Positions 42,249 to 52,813 are shown, numbered from the stretch's first letter. The stretch: DNA of 64,000 nt from Nitzschia sp. DOCU1 (GCA_951394045.1 OX595988.1:1574501-1638500); one strand, 5' to 3'. Numbers and translations are program-made. Notes: a model not told the origin generated them from the sequence alone.

Positions 42249-44963
42249 CTACCAACTTATTAGCGTGTGTTCATAGAGGCGCACCAGGCGATGCACCAAG
42301 TTCTGCACTATGACCTCGGTGTTTTCCATTCGTTCCTTGGACATTTCGGCACTTTCATCCATGGCAGTGTATTGGGCAAGGATATCATTGAGCGTATTTG
42401 ATCCATCGCAAACGGATAGAAGCTCTCCCTCTAGCTCGTCCAGAACCTGAAACCATTCTCCCTTGCTGTTGTGCATTGGTCTTGACGGCATCCGTACTTT
42501 GGTGACAGTGACTACCGAATCTTCGTCCATGCTTCCATCTTCAGCTTCAAATGTTGTTTGAAAGGTCGCAGGGCCCGTTCGCTTGGGAAAGGCTGGATCT
42601 TTGAGCATATAAGTCCCTGCCCTGTCCCCCTCGCCGAGCAAGGCCCGCAAATTAGGCTTTTTGCGCTTGATGACATAGTCACCCATGACCAAATACTCAA
42701 TAGACCCCATCGAGCAGAGGAAACTTCGAATCGCATCCTTGGGTGTCTCGACAATCGGCTCGCTTGGTATCGTGTTAAACGACGTATTGAGTACCATTGG
42801 CACTCCCGTCAGCTCGAAGAATCTGCTTATCAACTTGTGATAAAGGGGCTCCGATTCGCGTGTCACAGTTTGGAGCCGTGACGAGCCATCCACGTGAGTC
42901 ACCGCCGGAATTTGACTTCGCTTGTCTTCCTTGACCATTGCCGTCAGGCTCATGTAGGGGCTCTTGTTGTCATCTTGGCTCGAGTCTCCCAAATCGAACC
43001 AATCGGCGGCGTGTTCCACCAAAGCGCTGGGTGCAAACGGTCGGAAGCTTTCTCTTAACTTTACTTTTTCATTGATGAATCGGACAAGGCCCTTTCGGCG
43101 AGGATCAGCCAGGATACTGCGATGGCCCAGCGCTCGCGGTCCCATTTCCGAGCGCCCTTGGTACCAAGCGACAACCCCACCGGATTGAATTTCTTGAGCG
43201 ACAAACTCAAGCAACGTGTCCTCGTCGCGGATAGCTTCCACTTCGATCCATGGCTCGGCCTCGGCAATGGCCTCTTTTAGATCCGCGTCATTATAGGAAG
43301 GCCCCGTATACGGTGGAAGTGGTTCCTTCCACAGTGGAGGACGTGGTAACATTTCGGCCGGCCGATCCTTGTCTAGAATCTCGTTACCAAAGAGACCGTA
43401 CGCGCAGCAACCAACCGCGATCCCATCATCTCCAGGATAGGGAGAAATGTACGTGTTGGCAAAACCAAGCTCTCTCGACAACCGACCATTCAAAACCGAG
43501 TTCAAGGCGACACCCCCAGAAATACACAGGTTTTCTTCTCCCGTCTTTTCCTTAAAGTGCTTGACAAAGTCCATCAAAATCTCTTCCAGGTCGACCTGGA
43601 CGCGATTGGCCAAGGCGATGGCCTCAAGGGCCACTTTGGTCGGCAGGCGTTTCTCTTCGTCTTTGGCATTTCCACTGCCTTGGTCGTCATCAAAGTCATA
43701 GCGTTGGTTTCGAATGAGTTCTCCATCTTGATTAAACAGATCGGAATCCATCCGAGCAATCAAAGGTATTCCTGCAATCACATTCTTGTCTTGTTGAAAC
43801 GCCTTGTTCTCTTCTTCGGAATAGAGCGTCCCCCACATTACCCGCCGAGACTCGTTAGGTGGCACAATTGTCTCCTTTGCGTCGTCGTTCTTCCACGAGG
43901 CAACGTGCCAGGGTGCGAGTCCCATGACCTTTCCACACGCATTCCAGTCACCAAAGATATGGGATGATGCTCGAGAGTACAAGGCGCCCACGCTGTCCAT
44001 ATTTTCAAACCCATGATTGTAGAGGGTGGGAGGCGAGTTTTCTTGTGTGAATCGTTTAAAGACAGGCACAAGATGAATCGTAGAGCCCTTCTTCTTTTCA
44101 AACACGTAGACACTTTCCGCCTCTCTCCAATCAAATCGACTCGTTTGACTTTTGGTGGCCAAGTCGCTGGGAATAATGTCAAACTTGTAGTCAGTTGGGA
44201 ATGAAAAGTCGCTGACATAATTTGGATCCTTGATTTGTTCCGCCTGTATCATGGTACGATAGGTTTCACCCATTCCATCCATTACAACTACCATGCCCTT
44301 GTCAAAGGGAGCCTGACATGCGGTCGAATAGGCATGTGCCAAGTGATGCGACAATTCCACTCGGGGTAAATCGGAGAATAAATTTTCTTCGTCGTCGTAT
44401 CCTCCCTCGGCACCTCCATTGATACCCAATCCACTTTCCCACTGCAAATGCGCTATATTTTCTTCCAGTGGTAGAATTCGATGATGATGATTGTTCATGA
44501 CCACTCGTTGGATGGATTCAAAACCCAAATCCAAGGTATCCAAACAAGATTCTACTAGACCGGCAACATTGCCCGAATCATGTTTTTTGCGGGTCAATCG
44601 TTCCTTGGAAATGGCAAACAAGACTTGACCCGTTTTGGCGTCGGCAGCACAAAGACTCGTGTCATGCGAGTACTTGTTGAGCCCCAGTACTAGTTTCGTG
44701 TCTGGATCGCAGGCTAGTGGTGCTTGAGACGAATAAGGATTCTCATCATCGTCATCGTCGTCGTCGTCGTCATAATAGTTCAATTCAAAGGGTGTGGACA
44801 AAAGTACGGTGACTCTCTTCTTGAGAGTTGCAGTGGAAAAGGATGGAAATTGTAGTGGCAGTCGTCGATGATTATTTGCCCATGCCTCGACCAGGTTCAC
44901 GTGGAACCCAATAATGACGACGACCATGAGAATCACCCGTCGTGCCGTTGTTAACATTGCCAT
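42249..44963 (-). CDS. NodU/CmcH-type carbamoyltransferase with signal peptide
   Basis: A single exon of 904 codons starts at the ATG at 44961-44963. The N-terminal family domain starts LVLGLNKYSHDTSLCAADAK, continues KERLTRKKHDSGN, LSHHLAHAYSTA and VVVMDGMGE, then GEENLCISGGVALNS. The C-terminal domain has GVVAWYQGRSEMGPRALGHR and ESFRPFAPS. Family members transfer a carbamoyl group from carbamoyl phosphate, through a carbamoyl-adenylate, to a hydroxyl or amine of antibiotics, nodulation factors or toxins. The first 28 residues form a signal peptide ending VEAW, which could lead to ER or plastid. A poly-aspartate run follows at about residues 65-73. The last 70 residues (WFQVLDELEGELLSVCDG...ILAQY) resemble a PqqD-like winged-helix domain. 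No companion biosynthetic genes lie next to it, so the acceptor is unknown. It is 37 bases from the stop of uS15m. Confidence 0.88.
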   Translation of the reverse strand: MAMLTTARRVILMVVVIIGFHVNLVEAWANNHRRLPLQFPSFSTATLKKRVTVLLSTPFELNYYDDDDDDDDDENPYSSQAPLACDPDTKLVLGLNKYSHDTSLCAADAKTGQVLFAISKERLTRKKHDSGNVAGLVESCLDTLDLGFESIQRVVMNNHHHRILPLEENIAHLQWESGLGINGGAEGGYDDEENLFSDLPRVELSHHLAHAYSTACQAPFDKGMVVVMDGMGETYRTMIQAEQIKDPNYVSDFSFPTDYKFDIIPSDLATKSQTSRFDWREAESVYVFEKKKGSTIHLVPVFKRFTQENSPPTLYNHGFENMDSVGALYSRASSHIFGDWNACGKVMGLAPWHVASWKNDDAKETIVPPNESRRVMWGTLYSEEENKAFQQDKNVIAGIPLIARMDSDLFNQDGELIRNQRYDFDDDQGSGNAKDEEKRLPTKVALEAIALANRVQVDLEEILMDFVKHFKEKTGEENLCISGGVALNSVLNGRLSRELGFANTYISPYPGDDGIAVGCCAYGLFGNEILDKDRPAEMLPRPPLWKEPLPPYTGPSYNDADLKEAIAEAEPWIEVEAIRDEDTLLEFVAQEIQSGGVVAWYQGRSEMGPRALGHRSILADPRRKGLVRFINEKVKLRESFRPFAPSALVEHAADWFDLGDSSQDDNKSPYMSLTAMVKEDKRSQIPAVTHVDGSSRLQTVTRESEPLYHKLISRFFELTGVPMVLNTSFNTIPSEPIVETPKDAIRSFLCSMGSIEYLVMGDYVIKRKKPNLRALLGEGDRAGTYMLKDPAFPKRTGPATFQTTFEAEDGSMDEDSVVTVTKVRMPSRPMHNSKGEWFQVLDELEGELLSVCDGSNTLNDILAQYTAMDESAEMSKERMENTEVIVQNLVHRLVRLYEHTLISW

Positions 44964-45450
44964 GATGCTGGTAGTGGGAGCAAAGATTCAATGCTTCGAT
45001 TGGATGTCAATGCCCGAGCCTTAGAGGATGCAAAACGATAGAGCCTTGTTGGCAATGATGATATGACTTTTCAAAGGTCCTGTGTTCCAACGTTTGTGAC
45101 TAACAATAGGCTGAATCCATCAAGGAAAGAAAAATAAGGAAAAGCGATCCGATTTTTTCGTGGCTATGCGTTGATGGCACACGACCATCACGAAAAGATC
45201 GCGATGTGATCGGAATGAATGTCATAGGGATGACGTGTAAATGCCTAAGAAAGTACTTTTGAGTCACGGATCATTCGTCCCTCCAAGACTCTCGGTTGGA
45301 CATTTTGACGGGCGAGAGACCATGGTGCAATCGGAGACACATCGACAAATGCCAGTAGTTAGAGTGCAGTAGAGGTCGATAACCTCCCTGCCTGCTACTG
45401 TCATTGATCGTCATCCTTGCCTTTGAACATTGTCGACTGAATTTCTGACA
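44964..45450. other. divergent intergenic region, nothing recognised
   Basis: Between the starts of the carbamoyltransferase gene (minus) and SLY1 (plus). Minus-strand frames here have no signature. Both promoters should be here. Confidence 0.4.
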
Positions 45451-47516
45451 ATGGCATTGACTCCCGCTTCCGTCTCGCTCAAGACGGCACAGCTCAAGGC
45501 GGTCTATCGCATGCTCGCCTTCAATCAAGACGCCGACACCTTTGAGGACGACTATCACCTTCCTCCCGCGGGTTCGTCGCACAATCAATGGAAGATTTTG
45601 ATTTATGATGCTGCCTGTCGAAGTATCATTTCGCCTCTATTGAGTGTGAGTCAATTGCGGCGTCGAGGAGTGACCCTGCACTTGCTCCTGAATTCAGAGC
45701 GAGAGCCCATCCCCGATGTGCCCGCGGTGTACTTTTGTCGGCCCACCAAGGAGAATCTTGCCATTATTGCACAAGATTGTGCCAAGGGATTGTACGGAAA
45801 GGCGCATTTGAATTTTGTGACAAAGTTGGATCGAGCGCTGATGGAAGATTTTGCCAAACTTGTGGTACAATCGGGGTCACTCGACACCATTGCGGGCGTG
45901 CATGATCAGTACCTCGATTTTGTGTGCCTAGAACAGCAACTCTTTTCGCTTTCGAAAAAGAACTCGTATGTTCTTTACAATGGATCGGGGGCGAGTGAGC
46001 AAATGATGGAAGCGGCCATGACGGATATTGCGTTTGGATTGTTCAGTGAAGTTGCGACTCTAGGAAAGGTTCCCATCATTCGATGTCCCAGGGTACGTTG
46101 TCGCTGTGTGCCGTGAGACTGCGCAAACATGTGCTTGCTCAACTCGCTAACAAACTATTTTCTTCAAAATCTCTCTAGGGCGGCGCTCCAGAAATGGTAG
46201 CTCGCAAACTGAACAAAATGATTGCCGAGCATCCGACTTTGCTTCGGAATAAGTCTAGTTTGCATCGACCCCTTTTGGTCATTTTGGATCGAAATGCCGA
46301 CTTGATCACTCCCGTTCAACATACGTCGACTTACCAGGCTTTGGTAGATGACCTGCTGGAACACAATGCCAATCGAGTCGAATTTGAAATTGTCAATGAA
46401 GCAGGAGGTCGCAACAAGAACGTGGTCAAAAAGTTTGATTTGGATCCAGATCAAGATGCCTTTTATGCCAAGCACAAATTCCATCCGTTCCCAGAAGCCA
46501 TTGAAAACAATGGTATAGATTTACAAGAAGTGACTGCCAAGGAACAAAGTATTCGTTCCAAGGCAACGGGGCAAGATGTTTCTGGCATTGTCGATCCCAT
46601 GGGAGGAAGCGGCTCGGCGGCAACCGACCTTGCCACCGCCGTGGATTCCTTGCCCGCATTGTTGGCGCACAAGAAGCAACTGGAAGTACACACTAGCATT
46701 TTGCAGGCTGTCATGAATCAAGTTGCCGCGCGAGATGTTCCTCAATTCTTTGAATTGGAAATTTCCTTGGCCACAGGATCCTATCGTAACGACCCGGCTC
46801 GGGCCAAACAAGATGTGATGCAACTAGTGGCGGATCCTACCAAAGGAAATGTCGAAGACAAGTTGCGATTGTTGCTAGTGTACATTCTCACTACCAATGC
46901 CAAGACGGCGGACGTGGACGAAATGACAGCCGCTGTCCAGCAGGCCATGAACACGAATACAGAGGATGGCAAGCCTCGACTAGACAAGGAAGGGCGTGCC
47001 AAACTAGAAGCAGGTGTCAAGGCTGTGAGTTACTTGAAACAACTCCGGGCCATGCAAATGCTTCCCATGGCAACCACGTTTGCTGAAATGGAATCTTCCA
47101 TGGATAGCGGAGGTGGTGGTCATCAAATGCTTTCGAGTTTCATGGCCAAGGCGACTACGCAAGCCTCGGGTCTCTTGGCCAAAGCCGCCGACCGCGTCAC
47201 CAGTATGCTTGGCAAAACACACAAGCATTACGCTACTCGCGTGGTGGAAAACTTGTGCGAAATGAAGCCTCAGACCGAAGACGATGACTATTTGTATTTA
47301 GATCCTCGTGTCAAGGGCGATGTGGATGTTGCCAAATTGCGCATGATGAATCGAGCGCCGATTCGAGAAGTCACGGCCTTTGTCGTGGGTGGTGGATGTT
47401 ATTCGGAATATCAAAACTTGCAACTTGTGGCCAATGAACGACGAACGATTAGTTATGGTAGTACAGAATTGATCAACGCGGGAGAATTCCTGGCACAATT
47501 GGGACAACTTGGATAA
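45451..47516 (+). CDS. SLY1: Sec1/Munc18-family protein SLY1
   Basis: Exons 45451-46092 and 46179-47516 give 659 residues, phase 0; the splice produces IIRCPRGGAPEMVARKL, a typical Sly1 sequence. The start at 45451 is the first ATG in frame. Family features include WKILIYDAACRSIISPLLSV at the N-terminus and HRPLLVILDRNADLITPVQHTSTYQALVDDLL in the middle, with PIREVTAFVVGGGCYSEYQNL and ISYGSTELINAGEF near the end. SLY1 binds syntaxin-5-type SNAREs and drives fusion of vesicles between ER and Golgi. A low-complexity stretch lies around 46570-46640. The gene shares its theme with SEC12 at 22-23 kb. Confidence 0.94.
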
Positions 47517-47653
47517 ATAATAATAGACAGATGATACTAACAATGGATTGACAAAATTGACACTGTTCTTCTAAATTGTGCACTTTCCCAAAGAGTTACA
47601 ACAAAACAAATTTCGAATCTCGCGCCGAAGCAACAATGGAGATTCTCTCATCA

Positions 47654-48754
47654 TCATCGCACCCTGACATCATCGGATTTTTTTTCTTCCTCGACATCCT
47701 TTCTTCCTCGTTGAGACGAAGAATCCAAAGGTTTCTGCCGCTTGGTTCGATGCGGATCTGGCGTTTCATTACTATTGGCGGATGATGGCGGTGAATGATG
47801 GTGATGATGACCCCGCCCCGTGGTTGACAAGGGTTCCCTCGTCGTCGCTGGTGCCTCGTTGACAGCTTTCTGGCGAGGTGGTGGTTGTTGTGGTTGTTGT
47901 TGATCCACAATAGGCTTGGCATTTTGTGGAACTGCCATCTTTGGTAATTTCAAATGCCCCTTGGTATGTCGTACAGCATGTACATGCTGGACAAACTGAG
48001 CTCGTGGCATTAATCGACATCCCAGTGACTTTTTATAATCCATTTCCATGCCCAAGTCCCACATATCAAATCCTTCCTGTTCCAAGAGTCGACCCAGAAC
48101 GGCCATTTGTACCGACCCCGCCGAATCTTCTTGTGCAAATCCAGTGAGCGACGTGTAAATGGAGCCGACTGTATAGCCTAATTCTCCCCCTGCCAAGGCA
48201 CCCGTTTCAGCATTCCACACTTCGATCGAGTAGACGCGGACGGGACAAACAACTTGTTGTCCATCAGACGACAACACTACAGCAGGAACGTGTTCAGCGC
48301 GATGCATCGTTTCAAAGACTTGCACCAGGAGAGGATACAACCAACATCTGTCTCCATGTTGCGCCTGACATCCCTGCACGACCTTGGTAAATTCCTGATT
48401 AATGGTGACTTGAAATCGTTTGGCTTTTTTCCGCGTCGATTTCCCGATATGCAAATTCCCCCGCGTAATGACACAGCGTTGTTCGTGCAACTTGGGCAAC
48501 AATACTTCGGGTGTAGCAATGGGCAAGAAGCCTTCGGCCATGAGTTGTGCCATGATTTTGGGGTGAAAGACTCGCGACACGCAAAAATCTCCATAATAAG
48601 GGTGAACAAAGCGCCGTAAATAATTAGGAATGTAAGCTTCAATGGCCAAGCGCGTGACATTCTTTTCGTTGTTGTTGTTATTGCGGCGCCGGCGATGGAC
48701 AACGTCAATGGTTGTTGCTGTTGTTATCGGTTCTCCCTTGTTGGCACCCGCCAT
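47654..48754 (-). CDS. leucyl/phenylalanyl-tRNA-protein transferase homologue (Aat-like)
   Basis: A single exon of 366 codons starts at the ATG at 48752-48754. Residues about 45-255 follow the bacterial Aat fold: FLPIATPEVLLPKLHEQRCV, FQVTINQEFTKVVQGC, DRCWLYP, then VYSIEVWNAETGALAGGELGY (the SVE.W...LVGG.YG motif), GSVQMAVLGRLLEQEGFDMWDL and KSLGCRLMPRAQFV. Bacterial Aat attaches Leu or Phe from tRNA to proteins starting with Lys or Arg, marking them for ClpS/ClpAP. Residues GSIYTSLTGF replace the bacterial GESMFSR loop. The last 100 residues are Gln/Pro/His/Ser-rich and basic, probably disordered. No clear transit peptide is seen; the N-terminus has a basic RRRRNNNNNEKN stretch. Its role in a eukaryote is unknown. 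Confidence 0.84.
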   Translation of the reverse strand: MAGANKGEPITTATTIDVVHRRRRNNNNNEKNVTRLAIEAYIPNYLRRFVHPYYGDFCVSRVFHPKIMAQLMAEGFLPIATPEVLLPKLHEQRCVITRGNLHIGKSTRKKAKRFQVTINQEFTKVVQGCQAQHGDRCWLYPLLVQVFETMHRAEHVPAVVLSSDGQQVVCPVRVYSIEVWNAETGALAGGELGYTVGSIYTSLTGFAQEDSAGSVQMAVLGRLLEQEGFDMWDLGMEMDYKKSLGCRLMPRAQFVQHVHAVRHTKGHLKLPKMAVPQNAKPIVDQQQPQQPPPRQKAVNEAPATTREPLSTTGRGHHHHHSPPSSANSNETPDPHRTKRQKPLDSSSQRGRKDVEEEKKSDDVRVR

Positions 48755-49508
48755 GATTGATTCAGGGTTTTTAGCAGAGATGCAATGGCAGTTAATGAAG
48801 AAGTTCTTGCTGCTGTCAAGATATAAAGCAATGAGACTAACACACTGTTCTCAAACCCGCCCCCAGACAACAACGTGTAGGAAATCGTATCGGGGGTTGG
48901 TACTATCGGGTAAAACGAAAAAGTGGAAAGTTGGATGGATGATGATGTCTCTTTCTTTCACCATGGCAGATGCTTGGGTCTCGCTTTCTCTCCTTTGGAG
49001 CGAAAACGCGGAGATACGAAGCTTTGGCCGCGAGCGTTTAACTACTACAGTACGACCGTACCGAAGGAAGAGAAGCATGGCTTCTGCTTCTGCGAACAGT
49101 CGAGGACTTAACACTTTCCAAGGTTGGACAATAGCCCTGTGGGCATATTCATTTGACTTTTGGTCGTGTGGTTCATTCAGCGGACGGCGGGCGGGCGGCC
49201 GGACGGTCAGAAATGGACATTTGGATCGGACAATCACGAACGGGAGATCGTTTCGAAACCGTTCGAAGCTGCCTTTTGGTGAGAAGGCAACGACAACGAG
49301 TCCGACAATGACCGCTCTCTACTCTAGCCTGGCATTACCGTGATCCTTGAGGCGTTTTCATTCATTCTTGCTTGTCCTTGACAGTCTTTTTCAGCTGACA
49401 GCAACAACAACAGCGTCCTGCATTCGCTTCTGTGAGGTCCATTCATTGCCTGGAAGAAACACGCCGTACAGTCATCAAGGCGTTAATCATTCAATCCAAC
49501 CGATCACC
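48755..49508. other. divergent intergenic region, nothing recognised
   Basis: Between the starts of the Aat-like gene (minus) and the GPR107-like gene (plus). Plus- and minus-strand frames of 60-230 codons overlap one another and have no signature. Confidence 0.4.
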
Positions 49509-51227
49509 ATGACGACAATGGCATTATCACGATGCTGCAAGCTACTACTTCTCCTAGTAGTTCCTTGTTGCATCTCGGCACTCAAGCATAATTTTGTTGC
49601 CAAAGACATGCATCGGACGTTGGTGGGGCCCTTAGGCTTTCCCTTTGGATTTACCGATACTGGAAGTTATAATTTGACGGTTTATGACTTTCGCCTGACA
49701 TTTGGGGCCCACGATGATGGTGAAGACGGAGCAAACCAAGACGATAATTTTGACGACGATTCAGATTTTCGTCGACGTCTATCCTCCTTTGCCACGGATC
49801 ATGTAACGGGAGTGGGATTTTTACTCAAACGATTCAAAGATGAAGCGGAATTCAGTCATTACATGACGTGGTTAATGGCCAATACCACCGAACCAACAAA
49901 ACGTTGTGCTCTGGACCCGTTTTTACAAAGTCGTGATGATGATCTTATGGGCGTCTTTGGTGATAACGATGATCAATATGCTTATCAGGATGGCAACGGT
50001 GAAGTCGTTGATAGTGCGGCCGAGTCGGGCATTTTCTTGAACATGATGCCCACCAGTCGTCATCAGCCTCATACTGCCAATGTCTATTACGAATTCACCA
50101 AGGGGGAAGAAGGATTGTATTTTCTCATTTATCAAATTTGTGCTTCGTCGTCGTTGCCGCCAAGCAGTGACATTCATTCTCATTTTGAATTGGACTTTCA
50201 TTTTTCCAATTTGGATGCGTTTGGCAATGAATCCTACTTGTCTGCGGGAGAAATGGTCTTGCCGCACATGTTTTTCTACTTTTCGCTGCTATATGCTATT
50301 TGTCTCTACTTGTGGGTGAGCAATATTCGATTGATTGGTGAAGGGCATCCAGGCCATTGGAATAATGAGGTTGCAGGCGAGCATGGACAAGCGGTAGTCT
50401 ATCCAATTCACCACCTCATGACGGTTCTATTGGTGCTCAAGTTCTTGTCTCTCTTTTTCGAGAGCATTCGGTACCATTTCTTACGCGTAACAGGTCATGC
50501 CTACTTTTGGTCGGGAATATACTACACGTTTACCTTTTTGAAGGGAACGTTTCTGTTTACGGTCATTTTGTTGTTGGGGTCGGGATGGTCCTTTGTCAAG
50601 CCCTTTTTGGGAGATCGCGAAAAGACCATGGTATGTGTCATTTTGGGATTGCAAGTTATCAATAATATTGCTATTGTGGTGTTGACGCAAAAGACAGAAG
50701 GCGAAACATCCTTCAATGAGTGGATGGCAATTCTCCACATGGTGGATATCTTGTGCTGTTGTGCCGTATTGATTCCTATTGTTTGGCAAGTTAATGCATT
50801 GGAGAAGAATCTGGAACAAAGTGCGAACCACAACGACAATGATGAAGGCGAAATGATTGATCTTCAAGAAGACTTACGGCTACCAGAAGACGAGTTCGAG
50901 GAAGCACCACCGCATTATGGAGATGCCCGATTGGCGTCGAAGCTACGACTCTTTCGAAGCTTTTATCTCTTGGTGGTGGGATATATCTATATCACCCGGA
51001 TCGTCGTTTATCTATTTTCGACCATGTTGGACTATCGCCATACATGGTTACGGCACTTTGTCGTTGAGGGTGTCACCTTGGCGTTTTATGTCACAGTAGG
51101 AATGCAATTCCGACCCATGTGTGAAAATCCGTACTTGACGGTTCAGCAGTCGTCGACGGAACCAATGTCGAATGGAAGAACCAAAGAAGTGGAGTTACCA
51201 GTGAAATCGAAGAAGATGAAAGACTAA
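49509..51227 (+). CDS. GPR107/GOST-type seven-transmembrane protein
   Basis: A single exon of 572 codons from the ATG at 49509 (MTTMALSRCC); the frame continues upstream, but the hydrophobic signal peptide (LLLLVVPCCISA) fits this start. The lumenal N-terminal domain of about 240 residues is beta-rich, with an acidic loop in the middle, as in GOLD-type domains. From about residue 255 seven membrane helices follow (HMFFYFSLLYAICLYLWVS and onward), with the family features HHLMTVLLVLKFLSLFFES and the FRSFYLLVVGYIYITRIVVYL...YRHTWLRHFVVEGVTL block in helices 6-7. The family (lung seven-TM receptor, GPR107/108, plant CAND) acts in Golgi and endosomal traffic. The C-terminal tail is Ser/Glu/Lys-rich. 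A long acidic linker (NHNDNDEGEMIDLQEDL) lies between helices 5 and 6. Confidence 0.86.
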   Translation: MTTMALSRCCKLLLLLVVPCCISALKHNFVAKDMHRTLVGPLGFPFGFTDTGSYNLTVYDFRLTFGAHDDGEDGANQDDNFDDDSDFRRRLSSFATDHVTGVGFLLKRFKDEAEFSHYMTWLMANTTEPTKRCALDPFLQSRDDDLMGVFGDNDDQYAYQDGNGEVVDSAAESGIFLNMMPTSRHQPHTANVYYEFTKGEEGLYFLIYQICASSSLPPSSDIHSHFELDFHFSNLDAFGNESYLSAGEMVLPHMFFYFSLLYAICLYLWVSNIRLIGEGHPGHWNNEVAGEHGQAVVYPIHHLMTVLLVLKFLSLFFESIRYHFLRVTGHAYFWSGIYYTFTFLKGTFLFTVILLLGSGWSFVKPFLGDREKTMVCVILGLQVINNIAIVVLTQKTEGETSFNEWMAILHMVDILCCCAVLIPIVWQVNALEKNLEQSANHNDNDEGEMIDLQEDLRLPEDEFEEAPPHYGDARLASKLRLFRSFYLLVVGYIYITRIVVYLFSTMLDYRHTWLRHFVVEGVTLAFYVTVGMQFRPMCENPYLTVQQSSTEPMSNGRTKEVELPVKSKKMKD

Positions 51228-51496
51228 CATGGCTCAATGTACATTCATTTAAGGACGTGTGGGATATGGATACAATGTGAGGTATCATAGGGTTGGGGAG
51301 CCAGAAATAGAATGGTTTCGATACGAAACTGGGAGCCAACTCCCGTAGAGTTACGATACATAGCCTGTCGTGAGTAGTGATTATTGCTAATTTAGACACA
51401 CTGGTAGCGGCTATTGCGGGTCGTTTCCCCTGCATACGAAGAGTTTCGGGAGAGAGAGAAAATGAATCAAACAAAGGTACTTTCTGGCGGCGTTTC

Positions 51497-52813
51497 CTAA
51501 GCCTCCTTGGCCTCCATGAAGTTCTCGACAACCTTTCCTTCCTTATCTCGCAACTCAAAGCTAATGGGAAGGAAGTAATCCGAGATTCCTTCTGGTGTAT
51601 TGATTTGGATTCCACCCAGAAGAGCAATGTTTCCGTCGCCCTCCACAGCTTTGGCTCCCTTAGCAACAATACTGTCCATCATCGCCTTTTGGGCTTCATA
51701 CAGAGCGAACGGGAGCTCCACGTTTCGGTCGTCGGCGTTTAGCAATCGAGGCCCAAAGGGTGCGAGCTGAGCATCGACATAGGCCTGTTGGGCATCCAAA
51801 GAGTCGGTAGCGGGAAGAGGGGTTGCGGCAGCGGCTGCATCGGATGGTGGCACCATGGCTCCCTTTCGGATCTTTCCAAGAGCCGCAGCGGCACTACCGC
51901 AGCATGCTCCACCCTTGGCACGCCCTCGACGGTTGACGGTTCCAACGGATCCGTACTGGTCGATACCAACGTGGGGTCCAAAGACTACCAAGCAAGAACC
52001 ACCATCAGGAATGTGGTGGGCCATGGCACCGAAACTAGTAACACCCCCAAATGGGAAACCAGCCAAACCACCCATAACAAAGGGTTCGTCATATGCAGCA
52101 GCCAACGCCTTTTCCAACGGACGGTTGACTTCGTCGCAGCAAAGCGAAGTAGCAACCAAAGTGGTTTTTCCGTAGCCGTATGGTGCGAGATTTCCCGAAA
52201 CCATCTTAATCAAGGCATCGTTACTCAAGGATCCGGGGAAAGAGGCAGCAATCTTTGCCTGCAACATTCACACAGCGAAGGTTTTGGGGGGTATGTATGA
52301 CGATGAGCACGAGCGCAATGTACAGAGTGCTAAACGATCCGAAAATCTTACCTCAGGAACAGTCATTTGAGCAGCACCGCCTCCGATTCCTCCACCAACT
52401 CCAAGACCAAGGGCAAAACCTCCAGCAATAAGGGAGGCCATTCCCGCTCCCTTAAGAACGGTGCTACGGTCGAGCACACCTCCCTCGGAACGGGCTCCTC
52501 CCGCGCCTGATGGTCGCAATTTCATGGGGGTACCCAACATATATTCCGATCCAGTCATCGTGGAGACCATGGCGGCTGTGCTTGCTGCAGCAGGATTGGC
52601 AAGAGGGGAAGTGGTGATAACATCTCCATCGTTCAACGTCGGATGACCCTTCACGCTTCCCACAACGCTTCCATTGTCGAGAAGCTGCCAGTCTTCCAGA
52701 GTGGTAACAGACAATTTCGTTGCGCTTCGGAAGCTGAAGCTACGGGGAGTTTGGAAGGCGCCTGTCTGAGAAACAGCGACGGCGGCAAGAAGGCACTTAA
52801 CAGCGAACTTCAT
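51497..52813 (-). CDS. LCIB: plastid LCIB-family (theta-type) carbonic anhydrase
   Basis: Exons on the complement are 52352-52813 and 51497-52258 (407 residues), phase 0. The start is the ATG at 52811-52813. The N-terminus is a signal peptide followed by TGAFQTP, the plastid cleavage motif with phenylalanine at +1. A glycine-rich hydrophobic segment (SLIAGGFALGLGVGGGIGG) comes before the splice, which could be a thylakoid or Tat-like second signal. The catalytic part has TSLCCDEVNRPLE, VVFGPHVGI and KGGACCGSAAAAL, which supply the Cys, His and Cys zinc ligands and the neighbouring Asp and Arg of the LCIB fold. Such enzymes interconvert CO2 and bicarbonate and feed Rubisco in the CO2-concentrating mechanism; members in diatoms have been placed in pyrenoid or thylakoid lumen. 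Low-CO2 induction is typical of the family but not visible here. Confidence 0.92.

Noticed and set aside
48642..49343. 233-codon plus-strand frame overlapping the start of the Aat-like gene
   Set aside because: It overlaps coding sequence of the Aat-like gene and has no recognisable domain.
51091..51669. 192-codon minus-strand frame over the end of the GPR107-like and theta-CA genes
   Set aside because: It overlaps two supported genes and has no signature.
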